Origin: Macrolepiota albuminosa
Lineage: Eukaryota > Basidiomycota > Agaricomycetes > Agaricales > Agaricaceae
Direction: 5' to 3'
Assembly (NCBI GenBank): GCA_027475525.1
Contig: JAMWFC010000134.1
Coordinates: 150,797 to 214,796 of the forward strand
DNA length: 64,000 nt
Part shown: positions 36,327-48,875 of the stretch, piece by piece
Layout: each line of letters opens with the position of its first letter
Numbering within the stretch: the stretch's first letter is position 1
The notes under the pieces: generated by a model
The model's input: only the letters and a program-made list of their open reading frames with translations
Databases searched by the model: none
Told to the model about the DNA's origin: nothing
Translations under genes and position numbers: made by a program

Positions 36327-36800
36327 GTGCTTCATCCAAAGGTCCAGGTGCTCCACAAGGGCATCAGCAGGGCAGGGGTAAGGAATCCATCCACCCAAGC
36401 ATGGCTGATGCTGTATGTGCAGAAGCATATACACTTGCTCATGGGCAGGGGTAGCAGTATTTCTTTGCTGCATAGTGACAAATATATTTCTTTTTTCTTG
36501 ACTATCCTAGATCTTGAGGCCCAAGCATATATGGACACAAGAAGAGGCACAAGTCAACAGCTCAGTCAATGCTGGAGGAGGCTGAGTTAATCTCTACAAT
36601 CCCTGTTAGGAAGATAGCCTTGCCACATGTAGACAAGGCTATGAGTAGGCTGGATGCACCCCAGCAGCCTGACAAAATAGATCTGCAGTATGCTGCCTAT
36701 AGTGCTGCCACAGAGTGGCAGCATAGATTTACAGGGTGCCCAATGGCACCTGTATTAATTGCAGAGACTATGTCATCAATACCTGCAGCAGGTCTACTAG
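36327..36800 (+). pseudogene. Left half of an unknown element ORF split by a retrotransposon
   Basis: Plus-strand frames here (QAYMDTRRGTSQQLSQ, then MLEEAELISTIPVRK to SIPAAGLL) stop exactly at the LTR boundary at 36800. The frame continues after the far end of the nested block at 57217 with HFTAWNKTISQLLRD. I do not recognise the protein. A frame slip occurs near 36569. Confidence 0.5.
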
Positions 36801-37572
36801 TGTCAGGTTCCACTGATGATGGGGGCCTCCAGAGGCAAGTGGGTTCTTACTAGGCAGACTCAAAGTCTACAGAGTGTCTCCAGGCAATGGAGGGCAAGTT
36901 CCAGAGTTTTGGTTGGGGTGTGAGGGTGCTCCGGAGAGTACACAGAGTGCCGGAGTTTGTAGGTATGGCAGAGCAGGATCCTGGGCTAAGTCTGGAATAT
37001 GGGGAAGGTGGAGCTGGTTAGGGCAGAGAGACAACAGGAAGTGATCAGAGAAAGAGACTAAGACTGGGAGACTGAGACTGAGACCAGGAAATGGAGAGAA
37101 GATCAAAGTGAGACTTAGTGGACTGGGAGACTTGAGAGAGTAAGAAAATAGATTAAGCAAATGATACAAGACAGACAAGAGAGTATAGAGGCAGGAGTTA
37201 TAGCAATATCAAGACTACTGTAATGAATGCTTGCTACCAGCTATATACCTATGGTGGCTAAGGTCCAGGGTGTTCAGGTGAGCTCTGGGGCTAGGCTCCA
37301 TGTGGTCAGTCCTGTGTGCTGTATTGTCTGGGTGCGAGTCCTGTGCGGCATATTGTCCAGGTCTGGGTGTGGCACTGGGGAGATTGGTCAGGGTCTGTCA
37401 GTTGGCACAGGGCTGAATGCTGGGGGTGATTGGCGGGGCTTGGAGCTTGTGGGCAGGCACTGGTGCTGGTTGCTTGGGAGGGTGATGAGGGTGGGGTGTT
37501 GAGGCTCACATGGTGTGTCAGATTGTGGCACATTGTGGTTTGCGTGGTATACCAGGGCAATGGGTTGTGACA
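36801..37572 (-). mobile_element. 3' LTR of the minus-strand chromovirus
   Basis: The 772-bp unit starts TGTCAGGTTCCACTGATGAT and ends GGGTTGTGACA. It is repeated at 47068-47627 plus 57000-57216. Next to it, on the coding strand side, is a purine-rich tract. The two LTRs differ mostly by transitions, so the insertion is old. Confidence 0.9.
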
Positions 37573-37585
37573 TCACCTCCCCTCT
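37573..37585 (-). other. Polypurine tract of the chromovirus
   Basis: On the minus strand the bases agaggggaggtga lie directly before the TGTCAC start of the 3' LTR. This is the expected position of the plus-strand DNA primer of an LTR retrotransposon. Confidence 0.75.
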
Positions 37586-38695
37586 AGTGCTGAGACCCTT
37601 AGAAGTGGTGGTGGCTGTGCACCTTCTGCATGGAATCTGAAGTCAAAGTCTGGGGCATGATGCCATCAACTGGGGGGTTAGAAAAAGAAAAAAAAAATTT
37701 GCCACTTTCCTCATTTGTCATGTCATGGCCAGTTATGCCTCTCTGCTCCTCCATCCCTCCTCCTGCAGGGGACAACTCTCTGGTGTCCTGGCAAGAGTAC
37801 AATTGACACCAGGGAGAGTACAACCAGCAGCGGGACTGTCAGCATATAAATGAACTGGCTAGTGAGTATCTCAAATTGTCTTCTGGACTCACTGCTTAGT
37901 TTTTGTAGACTCTGTGTCTTTCCCCCTCAGTCTGATCTCCCAGCCTCTTCTGGTCAGGCCTTTGACCCCTCCTGGGGTGGTTGGGCCATCCAGGCCCCCC
38001 TAGATGCCTTGACCTCACTCTCCCAGCTTGCTTTCTCAGGCTGATCAGCCATCTCTCAGGATCAGGGAAGTGTGGCCTGTCTCCACTGTGCAGTGCATCC
38101 TGCAAGATCAGGTGATGCTGGAGCAGTTTGTGGTCACTCAGGGGCATTACTGAGGCCATCCAGCACGTCATTGGTATGAGGCTGCAGGTCCAGTGAGTGT
38201 CATCCTGGGCCGTGTCCAGGTTCTGCTGACCCTTTATAGTGCATTATATGTGCTCATAGGAAGATCTCCTGCAAATTTGAGGAGCCAGTGGCAGGGGTGT
38301 GTCAGGACACTTCAATGTGCATGTCCTGTTGCTTGAGGCATGAACAATGTTCAGTGGGGCTGGCATGGAGGGCGCAGTGCATGGCTCAGGAGCAGGGGTG
38401 GGGGGAGGAGTGGGTGATGGAGCACTTGAGGAAGGTTCAGGGTACCCATACAAGGGTGAGAATGAGGGGGCCATCAATGGGTGCCATGCCATCCAGTAGG
38501 TAAGAGGGGAAGGGGGTTCTGGTGCATCAGCGCTGTGCAAAATGCTTGGCCATGGTACAGTTGTTGGACAAGGAGTCAGAGAAGCCCCATCAGGACAAGG
38601 GCAAGCATTGAGCTTCTCCCAAGGAGTCAGATGAGGATCATCAGCCCCCTGCCTGACGTCAGCAAAGGTTATCTCCATTTCTGGTTGCAGGTCCT

Positions 38696-39271
38696 TTGGG
38701 GTCCAAGAAGGGAATGTTCTTGCCTGGCTCATCCCAGTCCATTTCTGAAGTTGCCCCTGAGCCTGGGACTGAGGTTGTGGTGTTGCTTCACCGTCAGTTG
38801 GGGGATGCAGAGGTCAGGGAGCATCACTTGTCAGCGAGGCTCCAGGAGACATATTTGGAGTTGCAGCAGGAGAGACAGTTGCAGGAGGATTTGCAGACTG
38901 AGAAGGAGGTGGTGGTTTGGGTCTGGAAGGCGTTGGAGGAGGAGGTCACAGGCCTGCAGGCCCAGCTGGAGCAGGGAAACAGACAATTGCCTGGGGTCAA
39001 GGTGCAGGAGGCGAGGGCAGCGAAGCTGCAGGAGTTGCTGGGGAGGGTAGAGGAGGCACAGGCAAGCCTGGTCTGCTGGAGGGGTTGGCCGGTAGAGAGC
39101 ATAGCTGCTGCCCAGGGGGAGGCAATGTGTAAGTCTCTTTCCAGGTTTCTGACTTTGTCTGACTTCCCCAGGCTGGATGCAGGAACACCGCCTCCTCCTG
39201 GATGGTGGTGTCTTGGCCCATGCCTCCATCTCTCAGAGGTTGGTTGCAATGCCTGGCCCTCCCCCAGGTGA
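38696..39271 (+). other. Antisense coiled-coil ORF between chromodomain and 3' LTR
   Basis: An open frame of 191 codons runs against the retrotransposon. Its middle is rich in heptad-like Leu/Glu/Gln (ARLQETYLELQQERQLQEDL and VTGLQAQLEQGNRQL), which would form a coiled coil. It lies in about 2.1 kb of extra sequence not needed for Pol. It is one of the least broken frames of the element. It starts with GTG rather than ATG in this frame, so it may be a relic of a longer ORF. Confidence 0.35.
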
Positions 39272-39699
39272 GGTTGCCTAGGGAATGGGCCAGCTGGGGC
39301 ATTTGCTGGCCACCCATCAGAGGTAGAACCTCATAGTTTCTGGGACCTGGGTAGAGGTAGCAGTAGATGCAGGAGAGCCACTTCTTTCATACAGCAAAAG
39401 GGTGGCAGCCATGGTGGCTGCAATGGAGGCAGCGGTGGCAGAGGCAGAGGCAGGAATAAGCATTTTGGGGGTTTAGGGGAGGCTGGGACTTTGGCGGCAG
39501 GGGGTTCCAGCAGGGTCTCAGGCTTGTAGACTTCATGACTTCTTGATTCTGGGAAGTCCCCCTCCTTTTGTAGAATACTGTAATCTAGCCTGTATATATC
39601 CGGTATCATATGTTCCTTAGTATGGAAAAAATAGAACAGAAAAGGGAGTGAAAAAGCAAGGAAAAAAACTTATTGGTGGGAGTTGAATCTCTGATGTTG

Positions 39700-42600
39700 C
39701 CAGAGGCAGGGATTATGCCCTTGTAGACATCTGTGAGGTTCTCAGCTCCGAGGCTTGTCTGGGTAAGAGTTGTGGAATTCCTGGAGCTTGTTGGGAGCAT
39801 CTTTTAGGTTTGCCAGGGGTTTCCAGATGTCATCTTTGGATCCATAACCAGTCAATTGCATGAGGTAGTTTAGTCATCTTCGGATGACTCAGGAGTTGAG
39901 GATGTAGTCTACCTTATAGTGATACTTGTTGTCCACTTTAAAAGGGGGGGGGGTCAGTTGAGGCATTGTCTGGGGAAGGGGTCCAGAGCCAAAACACTTA
40001 TGATTGAGCTTCACAGAGGGGTGTCTTGTGCAGAGATTGCACTAATCAAGCCAGACCAGAGTTTGGGTTTCAGTCAGGTGTGGGTTTGTGGCAGGAGTCA
40101 GCATGTTTGGAGTAGGCCTTGTTGGTGACTTTGATCTTGCCTCAGAGAAACTCGTGGAGATTCCAGAGCTCCTGGGCAACCTTGTGAGCTGCATGGGCAG
40201 AAATATCACAGAGAGACAGGGTCAACCAGGGGTGGTACCCCTTATTGGCAAAGAAGGGGGATATGCCCATGGCAGAGTGGGGGGGTATTATTGTAGGTGA
40301 ATTTGGCAAAGGAAAGTTCAGCACACCAGTTGTTCTGGAGGTAATTGACGTAGATTTGAAGATACTGTTTTAGGGTCTGGTTGACTTGCTCAGTCTGACT
40401 GTTGGTCTCTGGGTAGTACATGGTGGAGAGGTTGACTTGGATGCTAAAGGCCTTGCATAGAGACATCCAGAACTTCAAAATGAAGAGGGGGCCCCATTGA
40501 AGACAATGTTATTGGAAAGTCCATGCTTCAAGAATATGTGTTCCAGGAAGAGCCAGGCAAAGCCCAGGGCATTGTTGGTGGTGTGACACAGGATGAAAAT
40601 GGCTTGCTTCATGAGCTGGCACACAATAATGAGGATGGCGTCAAAGCCCTCCAATTCTGAGAGCTTGACAATGTGATCCATAGAGATTGAGGTCCACAAA
40701 CATTGTTCCATGAATAGAGGCTTGAGTAGTCTGTAGAGTTTGTGCCAGAGAACTTTGGCCTGGAGATATGGCTTGCAGACTTGGACATACTGGGTGACGT
40801 CCTTCTTTATTTCTGGCCAAAAGTAAGTGTGGAAGATGAGTTGGAGCATCTTACATATTCCCAGATGTCCCCTGGCTTGTGATTGTGATGCTGTCAGAGG
40901 ATGTTGAGGTGGGCATTTTTATAGTTCAGAGCATAGATGCAGCTGTTGCAGAGGAGCATTTTGCTGTAAGAGGAGAGGGTGAAGGAGGGGTCAAGTGGTA
41001 ATCCATCAGGGGCAGAGTTTTGGGGGTCATGCTGGATGAGGTAGTTGTTCTGGGGAGAGTCTCAAATCTGTTTCATAATCCCTTCCTTGTTCAAGATTAG
41101 TACTGCATTCAAATGTTTAGGAGGGATTACCACACAATGGTTGAAGGCATTTTGTTCTGCCTCAAAGAACTTCTTTAGGTAGATGTCCAGGCATTGGGTG
41201 AGGGCATCTGGTTTGGCTCTGAGTCATCTGGGACGGTGATAGATAGTAAAGTTGTACTCTGAGAGGACTTCAGACCATTGGGCCTGCCTGCAACTGAGGA
41301 GTTTGGTAGTCATGAAATACTGAAAGTTGTTGTGGTCTGAGTATACCTGAATCTGATGGGGGGTACCTTTGAGGTAGGCTCACCACTGCTTGAAGGCTTT
41401 GATGATTGTGAGAAGTTTCTTGTCATAGATGTCATAGTTGAGCTCAGCAGGGATCATTGATCGGGTGTAGAAGGCCACAGATCAGAGCTCCTGGTTGTCC
41501 AGTCCCATCTGTGAGAGGATGCTGGTGATGGCATAGTTGGAGACGTCACACTCCAGGACAACCAGAAGAGCAGAGTTGTAGTGCTGGAGAATCAGAGCTG
41601 AGGTGAAGGCTTCCTTGAGTAAGGTGAATGCACTCTGGCACTTACTGTCCCACCTCCAGGAGGTGTCCTTCTGAGTCAGCCGATTGAGGGACTTGGTGTT
41701 ATCAGAGTAGTTGTTGATGAAATGTTGGTAGAAGTTCGTGAAGCCAAGGAAGGATTGTACTTTCTTGATGTTTTTCAGGAGAGGCCAGTTGAGGATTGCT
41801 TTGACCTTTGCAGGGTCCATATGGACTCTGTCCAGGATGACAATGATATCAAGATACTCAACTTCTGTGGTGTGAAAAGAGCATTTCTCTGGTTTTGCAT
41901 GGAAGTTGTAGCTCTGGAGTTGTTCAAGGACTTGTTGGACATAAATTTAGTGTTCATTGAGGGAGTTGGAGTAAATCAGGATGTCATCTAGGTACACAAT
42001 GATGAAGATATCGTTCATAAAGTACTGGAAAGTTGCAGGAAAGTTAGTTATACTGAAGGGCATTACTAGATACTCAAAGAGGCCATAGCAGATGTGGAAA
42101 GTGATTTTCCATTCATGTCCTGGGGCTATCTGAACGTTGTTGTAATCAGAGCAGAGATCAATCTTTGAGTAGACTTTGGCCTTTCAGAGGTGGTCAACCA
42201 GGTCTCCAATAAGGAGGAGGGGGTATTGGTTCTTTTTGATGATCTTGTTCAGTCCCTAGTAGTTGACACATAGTTGGAGGGACCCATCCTTCTTTTTGGC
42301 AAAGAGGACTGGTGCCCTGGCAGCGGAGATCAAGGCATGGATGAATTCCTTACCTAGCATGTCATTAAGGTAGTCTTTGAGGGCACAGAGTTTGACCTTG
42401 GACATGTTGTAGATCTTGCTGAGCAGAGGTTTTGTGCCGTCTTCAAGGTCAATCTTGTAGATGTACAACAAGTGCAGGGGAAAGTCCTTGGTGCTATCCT
42501 TGGAGAAGATGTCAGCAAACTTATGATATTCAGAGGAAACAACTTTGGTGAGAATTTGGTCTTCGATTTTGGCATTGGAGCCAGTGTCCTCAGCCCAAAG

Positions 42601-43700
42601 GTGTTCTTCAGGTAGCGTCAGGAATACCTGGAGCTGATAGGCTGGAGTGCCATTCTGGAGAATCCTGGCAAAGGGGGTGTAGCCAATAATTTTGATGTCC
42701 GGAGCCCTGAGTATTTTGATGTCCGGAGCCCTGAGTAGTTTGGGGAGCATATTGGGTTTGGGGTTGGGCCTGGTCAGGGGTCAGTGGTTTTGAGCAGGGT
42801 AGTTGGGCCCCTTGTAATGGTTCTGGTAAATGTTTTGGGGAAAATTAATAGAGTCCCTTTGGGGAGGGCCAGAGCATCCTGGGCTGTCCAGAGTTTGGGG
42901 ATAGAGGTGGATGGTGGTGGCAAGTCAGGCTCTGAGAGTGGGGAAGGTCATGGTGAGATCCTCTTAGCAGATATTGGGTTTACCTCCCAAAGCCAGGGGA
43001 GCCTATGGATGATAGAGATCATCTTGGGGAGCTGCATAACTAGGAAGTCGGCCAGAAATGTCAAGCTGTTGTCAAGAGTCATGGTGGTGTTGTGGCCCTT
43101 TGTGATGGGCCCAGACATTGTGCCATTTCCATTGAACAACTGGAGTTCAAGGGATTTGTTGAGCAGGGCATGGGAGAGGTTGAGGTGGTCACCAATGAAC
43201 ATTCTGGTGGCCCTGCTGTTGACAAGGACAGGGAGTTGCTCAGAGTTGGTGCTGAGGCATACATGAATTATGAAAGACTGAGTAGATCAGGAGCGGAGGC
43301 TGAGGGTTTTCTCTGAAGGATGCTGGGAATCTTCTGGGCTCATTATAGGAGGCAGAAATTCAAAGGGGATGAGTTCTTGAGCTGCGCTGCAATTGAGGAT
43401 GAGCGTGAAGGCCTTCCAATCAATCCAGGAATCTATAGTGCACAGCCATGGGAGTCCAAGGACAAGAGGAGCAGTAGCATGGAGTTTGGTGATCAGAAGT
43501 CAGAGGATCTGGCAATGGCTGGAGGCAAAGGTATGGGCATCTGTATGAAGTAAGTAATGTTGCCAGCTGAGGAGGTGCTGCTGTTCAAGAGCTGGAGATG
43601 AATAGGCAGGGGAAGCCTTTGGGAGGGTTGTGGGGCAAGGGCTGCCCAAGCTTTGTTGATGAAGTTGTCGGTAGCACTGCTGTCCATGAGGGTGTTGATG
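39700..43700 (-). pseudogene. Degraded Pol of the chromovirus (PR-RT-RNase H-IN-chromodomain)
   Basis: On the minus strand in order: protease (DSSATDNFINKAW, 43493-43687); RT fingers (PVLFAKKKDGSLQLCVNY, ending 42256); the RT catalytic YLDD in VYLDDILIY (about 41970-41996); the RT thumb and RNase H start (VQSFLGFTNFYQHFI, RWDSKCQSAFTLLKEAF, 41482-41820); RNase H ([11 protein letters not shown], about 41320); integrase (ISMDHIVKLSELEGFDAIL, 40475-40849; 40242-40478); and a chromodomain (YGSKDDIWKPLANLKDAP, about 39720-39960). Frames are broken by stops and slips in most domains, so it is not active. Confidence 0.88.
42690..42737 (-). repeat. 24-bp in-frame tandem duplication in Pol
   Basis: Two copies of a 24-bp unit containing gatgtccggagccctgag start at 42690 and 42714. 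They add eight residues (LRAPDIKI twice) upstream of the RT domain. Confidence 0.9.
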
Positions 43701-43949
43701 GGCTCTAAAGAGGAAGCAAGGAAGTGAGGGTAGTTTGGAGGAGAAGAGATTGGGGAGAATGCAAAAGGAGGTAGGTCAGAAGGGTGTCCAAAGAATGTTG
43801 AACTGTGGCATGAAGGTAGAAAACCAGGGTGGAGAAGACATCAGGGTCCAATCTGCAATTCAGAATGTCTTTTGTTTCTAAATTGCCAGGTCATTTTCTG
43901 TAAACTAAAAGTTGCATTCTTTTTCATCAATGGTTCAGATGGCCTGACC

Positions 43950-45060
43950 CATGGTCTGCTGCTTTAGACAGCTGCCAATGAAGTGTCTGAGCTCCCCACA
44001 GAGGAGGCAGGTGCTCTTCCAGCATTGCTGTTCTTGAACTTTCTCAGGGACATCAATTCAGGGTCAGTCAGGGTTCCTGACTTAGTTTGCACAGAGGGCT
44101 TCTTCTTTGTCATCTCCAAGGTGATCGTTGGTTGGAGTGTCAAGATTGTCAGGGTTTTCAGAGAGAGGGTTGGGGATGTCATTGATGTCAGCTGTGTTGA
44201 AGGTGGCTGGCAGTCATGGTGCTGGGACATGAGGTGGCTTGGAAAGTCCTCGTCCCAGAATGAGATGCAGGGCAGGGCCCAGGGGTATCTGGTTAGGGGC
44301 TCCAGGGTGTTAGTCTTCCAGAAGGGTCCTCCTGGAGGGTTTTACTGGGTCCAAGAGCCAGAGTACTTGTTGCAGTCTTCCCAGTACCTTTGATTGATTT
44401 GAGTTACCAGAGCCTTATAGCCATTGTATGTTGCTTGCTTAGATGTGAGGCAGAGAACGTCTTTGATCCGTTGGGGGAGCACTCATTGGAGGGCAAACCG
44501 GAGGGCATTGTAGTTCCAGCCTGTCTCATAAGCCTCTTTTTTGAATCAGACAATGAAAGTGGCAAAGCATTCCTCAGATCTTATTTGGAGGTTGAAGAGA
44601 TTCTCTTTGGCCTCTGCAACAGTGTCAAAGATGCTAAAATGGCCAGAGAATTCTTGCATGAAGGCCGCCCACTAGGACAGTACTGGGTTGTTGGAGTCAA
44701 ATCAGAGAAAGGCCGTGTAGTGGTCAAAGACCAGTCCCTGCAGGTATGACATGGTGAACATGACATGAGATCCTTCAAGCTGAAATGTGATGGGTTTGGC
44801 CTGGAACATGTTGAGGCACTGCATTAGAAAGGTCCACCATTTCTGGGAGTTATGTCCATAGAAGGATTCAGGCTTCTGGATATTGAGCTTACCCTTCTGG
44901 GCAAGGGCGTTCTGGGTGTTGTCCTGTGGATTCTGATTGCACAGGAGAGGAGTGGTGTAGTAATAGTAGTAGTAATAGTTCCCTCCTCCCTGCTGAGAGA
45001 GGAAGATGCCCATGGCAGCACCCCATCTTCTGGGCAGGCCTCTCCTGGAAGGCTGTCCAT
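43950..45060 (-). pseudogene. Degraded Gag of the chromovirus
   Basis: The capsid-like part (KPESFYGHNSQKWWTFLMQC, TMSYLQGLVFDHYTAFL, about 44700-44900) is the retrotransposon Gag fold. A zinc knuckle follows (CLLCGELRHFIGSC, C-x2-C-x4-H-x4-C, about 43960-44025) in another frame. The gene is broken into several frames. Gag forms the particle and binds RNA. Confidence 0.78.
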
Positions 45061-45638
45061 AACCTCCTGGCAGGAGTTGGGAAGCTCATTGGGGGTTGAG
45101 GGGTTTCTGTGGGGGTGGCAGAGGACTGCCAGGCCTGAGAGGGGGGGCAGCGGGAGGAGGTCATTCAGGGGAAGGAAGGAGATATGGAGGTTCTTGTTCA
45201 GGAGGGCGCTGAGGATTGGTTGACTGTAGAGGGGTCAAGGGGGTCCCAGGTCAGGGCTGTATAGGGGTCAGAGGAAGCCTGGGGAGGCCTGACTTGGAGG
45301 GAGGTTGGGATGGGGCTTGCCCATGCCAGGGTTGCATAGAGCTGTATGGTCCTGGAGGTTCTTCATGTGCATGGGGGGCATTCACAAGAAACCTTGGGAG
45401 TGGGAGTAGAAGGAGGATTCCTGGAGTTGTTGGGAGGGAGTCCAGGATTTTGGGGCTTGTCAATGTAGGAGAGGGTGTCTTCTGAGGTGTTGTTGCCCTT
45501 GGGGTGGGGGTTTGCCTTTGGCCACTTGTGCCCACATATTGAAGGTACTGGGCACCAAGTAGGCCTGGAGGCGGGCAGAGAGTCTGACAATATGGGCAGC
45601 AGGCTGATCAAAGAGGCCTCCAGTTGGATTCAGAGCCC

Positions 45639-46157
45639 TGTAAGGGCAACCTCTAGAGGCTGTGGCTCAGTCACACAGCTGGCAGAGGGAGATCCAAAGT
45701 GCATTAGAGTATGTACTGACAATATCATGATAACTACTCACCTGGCAGAGGGAAATCTAAAGAGAACAGGTCTATGGATTCTCTATGCCAGGTTGGACAC
45801 TTCTGGGGCCTCTGAAGCATGGGAAACAACTGTACAGTACAACAAAACCTTAAAAACTCAAAAATTGACTAACCAAACAACTGTGCAAACAAGGCAGGAA
45901 AACTCCGGACTTTAGAAGTCAGAAAGGCAAACTCTGGCTTATATAAGCAGTCTGGAAGCAGTGCTGAAGGGCCCACACTTGTCTGAATGATAGCTAAAGA
46001 ACCAGAGCACCTCAAAGGTTGAGAATAGTACTAACAGATAGTGTTGAGAGAATAGAAACAGCACAATGAGAGAATGATAGAAGAAATAAGAAAATGAATG
46101 AAAGGACAGTGAAGGAATAAGGAGTGAAAGAAGGAAGAAATAAGGAGTCCCCTAACA
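45639..46157 (+). mobile_element. Solo LTR, 'TGTAAGGG' family, copy B, with perfect target duplication
   Basis: The 519-bp unit starts TGTAAGGGCAACCTCTAGAG and ends AGTCCCCTAACA. The 5-bp sequence agccc flanks it on both sides (45634-45638 and 46158-46162). It matches copies at 13650 and 14206. It inserted inside the chromovirus, so it is younger than that element, though it too has lost most CG. Confidence 0.92.
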
Positions 46158-46486
46158 AGCCCACAAGATGGTGGAGGTGGCATTTAGCTCCTCTTGCCAT
46201 CATTGGTCTTAGAGCAGGAAATTCTCTTGGATACTGGCTTGGGGCTTGTTTCTTTAAACGTGGAAGGAGTGGGCTGGATTCAAGGGGTCCTTGAAGTGGC
46301 AGGGGTTGGGGCTGGTGTGGATTTCATCCATGAGGTTCTGGAGTTTATTCTGGAGCGCCAGGTCCACCTGTAGGATCCTTTTGGTGTTGTCAGGGAGGGT
46401 TCCCTTTTTGAACTGCTTATGGAAGCAGAGGAGACAATTGGCCTACTCCTCCAGAGTGCCCTGGAGGTTGTGACTACTGAGGGTCA

Positions 46487-47067
46487 CTAGAAGGGCGTGT
46501 ATGCATCAGGCAAACTCCTTGGGAGAGATGTGGAGTGCACATAGTACTTTGTCTCACTGTTGGAGGTAGTCTTCCATGCATAGTTCCAGGGGGAAGGACA
46601 GAGGTCAGGCCGGTGGTGCTGCCATGGGGCATGGTTGATTCTGGTGGGGAGGTTCAGAGGTTTCAGTGGTTGAGGGGGGTGATTGGGGCTGGGCAGGCTG
46701 AGACTAGGGTGCAAATAGCCCTCTGCTGGCAGGAGGCAAGGCGGCTTCTCACAGGGTTTTGGGGAGTCCTCCAGGTACCATCCCATAGGAGCCAGAGTTG
46801 ATGGGGGGTTGGTGTACATCTGCCAGTCTGGAGAGTATTGTAGGAGCTGGCTGGCAGAGGGGCCATAGGCTCCATTGGGGTTGGGGGCCCAGAAGTGGGG
46901 TGCTGGGTAGAATTTGGGAATTGGAGACAGGTATAGGAGTTGGGGGGTGCTGTAGTTGTACTGTTCTGGTAATGGGCAGCTATAGGCATCAGTCTGGTAG
47001 CCCACGGAGTAGTAGACAGGTATATATGTAAACATCAAAAATGGGGTAAGGGGGAGTCTTGATATTA
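46487..47067 (-). pseudogene. Proline/tyrosine-rich leader ORF of the chromovirus
   Basis: Immediately inside the 5' LTR a minus-strand frame of about 190 codons is rich in Pro, Tyr and Ser (YSTPQLLYLSPIPKFYPAP, PSLSLPSPNHPPQPLKPLNL). It has no ATG at its start and is probably the N-terminal part of Gag or a separate leader. Function unknown. Confidence 0.45.
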
Positions 47068-47627
47068 TATCAGGTTCCACTGATGATGGGGGCCTCTGGA
47101 AGCAAGCAGGTCCTTATTAGGCAGACTCAAAGTCTACAGAGTGTCTCCAGGCAATAGAGGGCAAGTTCCAGAGTTTTGGTTGGAGCATGAGAGTGCTTCA
47201 GGGAGTATATGGAGTGCCAAAGTTTGTAGGTATGGTGGAGCAAAATTCCAGGCTAAGTCTGGAATATGGAAAAGGGAGAGCTGGTTAGGGCAGAGAGACA
47301 ACAGGAAGTGATCAGAGAAAAAAACTAAGACTGGGAAACTGAGACTGAGACTAGAAAACAGAGAGAAAATTGAAGTGAGACTTAGTGGACCAGAAGACTT
47401 GAGAGAGTAAGAAAATAGATTGAGCAAATGATACAAGACAGACAAGAGAGTATAGAGGCAGGAGTTATAGCAATATCAAGACTACTGTAATGGATGCTTG
47501 CTACCAGCTATATACCTATGGTGGCTAAGGTCCAGGGTGTTCAGGCAAGCTCTGGGGCTAGGCTCCATGTGGTCAGTCCTGTGCACTGTATTGTCCAGGT
47601 GCAAGTTCTGTGTGGCATATTGTCTGG
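47068..47627 (-). mobile_element. 5' LTR of the chromovirus, inner part
   Basis: It matches 36801-37360 of the other LTR, starting tatcaggttccactgatgat (TG changed to TA). It breaks off at attgtctgg (47627). The missing remainder is found at 57000-57216. Confidence 0.9.
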
Positions 47628-48328
47628 TGATGATGCCCAAAAGTAGATCAGTTGCAGATACAGTTTATGGCTACTGACCTGTGCAAATGCATTGGGCATG
47701 CTAAGTTTTTGAGAGAGTCCTGGGCAGTTTCCAGAGAACAAGTCAGAAATAAGTTAAATGGCAAGTTTTGGTGCAAGTCAGTAAGAGTGTCCAGCAAGGG
47801 ATATGCAGTAACAGTGGTGCACTAATGACAAAGTGCGCCTAAGTGAAGGAGATGCAAATATGAGTGAGTGCGGCAGCAGATGCAACAAGAAAACAAAAGG
47901 CTTAGCAGCGACTAAGCTGCATAATGCCTGCTGTAAGTGCAAGGCACGTAGGTTCCATAAACGTAACTATGGCAAGCAGGCTAAGAGTGTTCATACAGTT
48001 GGCAACTACGAACTTAGTTAGCTCAAAAGAAATCTGAACCGTAGGATGAACTGAAGGGTATAAACGGGGTACTCTGTTCTGTGGTAACTAGTGACAATGG
48101 TAAGTATTTATAGTGAGAAACAAGTTTTCTGTTGCCAAGAGATGGTGAACTGTAAGTAATATAATTAAATGTCATGTATTAAACTAAATGTTGAGAAATG
48201 AAGCAAGCAAGCTGTCTGTCTGGCAGAGGGAGGGGCGCCAAGAGGTGTCAGGCACCAGGGTAAACATCAGACCATCCATCACAAGTAAATGACATTATTC
48301 CTAATGAGCTATGAAATTTGTGCCAAAG

Positions 48329-48545
48329 TTGGGGACTTCGTCCCCAAAACCCTCCAACTAAGCCTCCACCCCAACCTCACTTTGTTTGGTTAGGGCTTCA
48401 AGTATGTATAAGTAACTTAACCTCCACCCCAACCTCACTCTATTTGGTTAGAGCTCCAAGTATGTATATAAGTAATTCAGACTTCACCCCAACCTCACTT
48501 CGTTCGGTTAGGAGTTCTAAATATGTATCTTAGTAACTCAGCTTC
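48329..48545 (+). repeat. Older copy of the hairpin/telomere-like repeat unit
   Basis: It starts with a perfect hairpin (ttggggac-ttc-gtccccaa, 48329-48347). Then come three diverged units of about 60 bp, each with cctccaccccaacctcact and ggttag. It is the decayed relative of the sequence at 55088-55200 and lies in the same orientation on the other side of the Helitron genes. Confidence 0.8.
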
Positions 48546-48619
48546 TGTCATAATCTTACTTTCATTATGTTTTACTGATTCCAGCATAAGTTATTAACAA
48601 ATAGAGAGTTTCACATTTA

Positions 48620-48875
48620 TCAAGAAATGATGCTACAATTCCAAGTTATATATATTCTATTAGTACAGTATCAACAAATATCAAGTTAGATGCTAAAATA
48701 TAAAAGTTAGTAATAAGTCAGTAATTAACAATCACACTCACATTTGTAAACCCAAGAAATAATGCTACAATTCCAAGTTATATGTACAGTATCAACAAAT
48801 ATCAAGTTAGATGCTAAAATATAAAAGTTAGTAATAAGTAAGTAATTAACAATCAGACTTACATTTGTAAACTAT
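48620..48875 (+). repeat. Diverged direct repeat, about 130 bp unit
   Basis: Two copies share tgctacaattccaagttata, cagtatcaacaaatatcaag and agttagatgctaaaatataa, starting near 48631 and 48763. The second copy lacks about 16 bp. Divergence shows that this duplication is old, unlike the 77-bp ones. Confidence 0.85.

Noticed and set aside
38244..38732. Minus-strand proline-rich frame of 162 codons
   Set aside because: It lies in the extra 3' region of the chromovirus in low-complexity DNA, partly opposite the coiled-coil frame, with no domain. I cannot support it as a gene.
48620..48875. An eighth member of the 77-bp duplication set
   Set aside because: The offset is about 132 bp, the copies differ by a 16-bp gap and point changes, so it is an older and different event.
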